Origin: CAYMEV01 sp964431655 [NCBI: uncultured bacterium]
Lineage (GTDB): Bacteria > CAYMEV01
Assembly: GCA_964431655.1 (NCBI GenBank)
Contig: CAYSKJ010000136.1
Location: 1 to 8,670, forward strand
Direction of reading: 5' to 3'
DNA: 8,670 nucleotides
Part shown: positions 6,325 to 8,670 of the stretch, piece by piece
Numbering within the stretch: position 1 is the stretch's first letter
Layout of the letters: every line of letters begins with the position of its first letter
Notes under the pieces: generated by a model
Seen by the model: the letters and a program-made list of their open reading frames with translations, nothing else
Told to the model about the DNA's origin: nothing
The model's database searches: none
Program-made: the position numbers and the translations under genes

Positions 6325-7620
6325 ATGAAACTTAAAAGACTGCTCTTAATTACTCTTTCCATCTTTCTCCTGGGAAATACTGCCTTCAGTGAGGCCATAA
6401 GCCTGACTATGGATGATTGTATTGCTCTGGCTCTTGAAAAAAACAAAAACCTTCTCGTGGTAAGACAGGAGATAGATTATGCCAGGGCACAGGTCGATGA
6501 AGCATATGGCGCTGCCTTTCCCGTGTTAAAAATAAATGCCGGTTCCAGACATCAGGACAAAGTTAGAACGATGATGATTCCCACAGAAGACGGCGTAATT
6601 ACCATTCCTACGGGGAAAAAGGATACCTATTTCGGCAATATCAGCATTGCCCAGCCCATATGGGTTGGCGGCAAGGTTGGAGCAGCATTAGAGGGCGCAA
6701 AACTCTATGAGAAATATATTGCGCATACCTTTGAAAATACGAGACAGGAGATAGTATACGGGACTAAAATATCCTTTTACAGTGTAATGCTTGCCCAGGC
6801 CATGGAAGATATTACCCATAAGGCACTGATGCAGGCCGAAGCCCATTTTGAGCAGGTTAAGAAGCTGTTCGATCAGGGAATGGCATCAAGATTTGACCTT
6901 CTAAGATCTGAGGTCGCAGTATCCAACCTAAAGCCCGCCTATATCGAAGCAAAAAACGCTTATCAGCTGTCCCTTCTCAGATTAAAGAGCTTTATAGGAA
7001 TGCCTTCGGAAACAGAGCTGGCCCTTGAGGGAGAGCTAACCTATGTTCCGGAGGAAATGCAGTATGATCAGGGGCTGAAAATAGCCCTGGAAAAAAGGGA
7101 GGATCTCAGGGCCCTGGATGTCCAGATTAATATGAACAGGACCATACAAAGGATAAATAAAGCTGATTATTATCCTTCCTTATTCTTTAATGCTGACTAC
7201 AGTGCTTCCAGGGATAAGTCAGCGACCAGTAATATCTACGGGGAACTTAGTGCAAGCTTTATTCTTAGCTGGAGCTTTGATTTCGGTATAAAGGGTGTGG
7301 TAAAACAGTCGGATATAAGGATTAAACAGACAATATTCCGGAAGGAACAGCTTATAACCGATATAGAGTATGAAGTGAAGCAGGCCTTTATGAACCTGAA
7401 AGAGGCTGAAGCAATTATAATGTCACAGAAAAGGGTTATCTCCATGGCTGAGGAATCACTGAATATTGCCCAAGTGAGATTTCAGAGCGGAACAGGTACC
7501 CATATGGAAGTGACTGATGCTCAGTTTTCCCTCAATATGGCAAGAACTAACTATATTCAGGCATTATACGGTTATATGACTGCAAAAACCACCATTGAGA
7601 AAGTAATAGGTCTATTATAG
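6325..7620 (+). CDS. TolC-family outer-membrane efflux channel
   Basis: TolC-type proteins are trimeric channels spanning the outer membrane and periplasm that give tripartite pumps or type I secretion systems their exit. The 431 residues start with a signal peptide (MKLKRLLLITLSIFLLGNTA, with likely cleavage after A20 or A24). Two homologous outer-membrane-efflux repeats follow. Repeat one (about 27-240) has LTMDDCIALALEKNKNLLV and the strand motif ISIAQPIWVGGKVGAALEGAK. Repeat two (about 250-431) has ALEKREDLRALDVQI, LSWSFDFGIKG, and a long helical end with LNIAQVRFQSGTGTHMEVTDAQ. No lipobox is present, unlike the OprM subgroup. It starts 3 nt after tetR; its Shine-Dalgarno (AAGGAG, 6305-6310) lies inside tetR but is rather far, 14 nt. 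It is 16 nt before the adaptor gene, which supports a role in RND-type efflux. Substrate unknown. Confidence 0.93.
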   Translation: MKLKRLLLITLSIFLLGNTAFSEAISLTMDDCIALALEKNKNLLVVRQEIDYARAQVDEAYGAAFPVLKINAGSRHQDKVRTMMIPTEDGVITIPTGKKDTYFGNISIAQPIWVGGKVGAALEGAKLYEKYIAHTFENTRQEIVYGTKISFYSVMLAQAMEDITHKALMQAEAHFEQVKKLFDQGMASRFDLLRSEVAVSNLKPAYIEAKNAYQLSLLRLKSFIGMPSETELALEGELTYVPEEMQYDQGLKIALEKREDLRALDVQINMNRTIQRINKADYYPSLFFNADYSASRDKSATSNIYGELSASFILSWSFDFGIKGVVKQSDIRIKQTIFRKEQLITDIEYEVKQAFMNLKEAEAIIMSQKRVISMAEESLNIAQVRFQSGTGTHMEVTDAQFSLNMARTNYIQALYGYMTAKTTIEKVIGLL

Positions 7621-7636
7621 ATAAGGAGAAGTTACA

Positions 7637-8670
7637 ATGAATGTACTTAAGGTCAATTTAACTATTACGGCTCTGTTTTTAACAGCAGTGTCTTTTCTGG
7701 CATCCTGTGATTCCAAGAATGAGGAAGGTATATATGCCCAGCAGTCTATAGAGGAGAGGGCTGTCCCGGTCAGAATTACCGAGGTCTTTCCTCAGGAGTT
7801 TTCAAGGGAGCTGAACTATAATGCAACCCTGGAGGGAGCTTTTCAGTCAGAAGCGCGGAGCAATGTGGACGGCGTACTGAAAAAACTGCATGTGCAGGTA
7901 GGCCAGTATGTCAAAAAGGATTCATTAATTGCCTCCTTTGATGAAGACCTTCCTGCTTCAGGGTTTATTCAGGCCAAGTCCTCCTTTGAGATTGCAGGGT
8001 CGACCTATAAAAGGATGAAGAATCTGTATGAGGCCGGGGGAGTATCAAGACACCAGCTTGACGAGGCGGAGACCCAGTATAATATATCCCGGGCCAATTA
8101 TGATTCGGCATTAAAAAACGTCAATATTCTTGCACCCATAAGCGGTACGGTCTCTAATATAGGTTTCAGGAGCGGGGACAATGTGAATAAGGGTATGCCA
8201 GTTGCAACAATAGCAGATCTTTCAAAACTTAATGCAAGGATATATGTAAATGAAAAGGATATAAGCGGATTCTATAAGGGTCTGGAAGTGGAAGTAGTCT
8301 CCGGCAGGAAAAATTTTACAGCCAAAGGCAGTGTCCAAAGGGTTGCAATGGCAGCGAATCCCCAGAGAAGAGCCTTTGAGGTTGAGATTGTAATGGATAA
8401 TGCTGAAAGCAAGTTCAGGCCGGGTATGATTGTGGATATAAATGCATATATAAACAGGAAGGAAGAAGCCATAGTCATTCCAAGGCTCATAATCCAGATG
8501 GATTCAGAGGGAGAGTATGTCTATATTGTAAAGGGAAAAAGGGCTCAAAAGAGCTATTTAGTCACCGGGATGGAATCCGGGGGGCTTATTCATGTTGAAA
8601 AGGGACTGGCTCCCGGTGATATGCTTGTCACAGAAGGCCAGTTTTCATTGGAGGAAGATCTTCAGGTTGC
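7637..8670 (+). CDS. RND efflux periplasmic adaptor (membrane-fusion lipoprotein), partial
   Basis: The adaptor bridges the inner-membrane pump and the TolC channel. The ATG at 7637 has AAGGAG 8 nt upstream (7623-7628), and the frame stays open to the window end, giving 344 complete codons with no stop. A signal peptide ends in the lipobox LASC (21-24), so C24 should be lipidated; Asp follows at +2. The lipoyl-like half-motifs are visible: NVDGVLKKLHVQVGQYVKKD (76-95) and ILAPISGTVSNIGFRSGDNV (164-183), flanking a short helical hairpin (about 110-160, NLYEAGGVSRHQLDEAETQY). A beta-barrel (about 197-272) ends in FRPGMIVDINAY. A membrane-proximal portion (about 275-344) with VIPRLIIQ follows. 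This is the HlyD/AcrA family order. The C-terminus and, presumably, the RND pump gene lie beyond 8670. Confidence 0.92.
   Translation, partial: MNVLKVNLTITALFLTAVSFLASCDSKNEEGIYAQQSIEERAVPVRITEVFPQEFSRELNYNATLEGAFQSEARSNVDGVLKKLHVQVGQYVKKDSLIASFDEDLPASGFIQAKSSFEIAGSTYKRMKNLYEAGGVSRHQLDEAETQYNISRANYDSALKNVNILAPISGTVSNIGFRSGDNVNKGMPVATIADLSKLNARIYVNEKDISGFYKGLEVEVVSGRKNFTAKGSVQRVAMAANPQRRAFEVEIVMDNAESKFRPGMIVDINAYINRKEEAIVIPRLIIQMDSEGEYVYIVKGKRAQKSYLVTGMESGGLIHVEKGLAPGDMLVTEGQFSLEEDLQV

Noticed and set aside
8272-8490. Minus-strand open frame of 72 codons with hydrophobic stretches
   Set aside because: It lies opposite the adaptor gene, whose frame has clear family motifs; the hydrophobic look comes from reading the opposite strand.
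1-8670. CRISPR array, tRNA, rRNA, transposon ends or a phage-defence system
   Set aside because: No regularly spaced repeats, tRNA-like folds, transposase motifs or defence-gene motifs were seen; the coding content is housekeeping, signalling and efflux.

Overview
The window looks like ordinary chromosomal DNA from a diderm (Gram-negative-type) bacterium of moderate to low G+C. A TolC-type outer-membrane channel with a signal peptide sits beside a lipoprotein-type periplasmic adaptor, which only makes sense with an outer membrane. Codon use leans strongly to AGG/AGA for arginine and ATA for isoleucine. I cannot fix the phylum from this; a spirochaete-, Nitrospirota- or Deltaproteobacteria-like lineage is possible, but that is inference only.

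Layout, left to right. (1) Positions 1-210 are the 3' end of an unrecognised plus-strand gene. After a 10-nt gap comes a compact cytoplasmic HD-GYP protein (221-1003, TTG start), a probable cyclic-di-GMP phosphodiesterase with a HAMP-like N-terminus. (2) Converging on it is nadE (2660-1035, minus strand), a glutamine-dependent NAD+ synthetase. (3) nadE is divergent from uvrA (2782-5601, plus strand), the damage-recognition ATPase of nucleotide excision repair. Their 121-nt shared spacer holds a perfect 12-bp inverted repeat, each arm of which carries an outward-facing TATAAT box. (4) Downstream of uvrA a 90-nt spacer rich in palindromes leads into a tetR - tolC-like - membrane-fusion-protein operon (5692 to beyond 8670). 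This is the usual arrangement of a self-regulated RND-type tripartite efflux system; the inner-membrane pump itself should lie just past the right edge. The adaptor gene is open to the last base and is therefore partial.

How the genes relate. nadE, uvrA and the HD-GYP gene are housekeeping or signalling genes with no evident functional link. The last three genes form one unit: the TetR protein probably represses its own operon through the TGAC-N2-GTCA elements upstream, and the channel and adaptor supply two of the three parts of a drug, lipid or metabolite exporter. No RNA gene, CRISPR array, insertion sequence or phage gene was seen. There is no gene-free stretch above about 125 bases. I found no evidence of an undescribed system; the most interesting parts are the two regulatory spacers.
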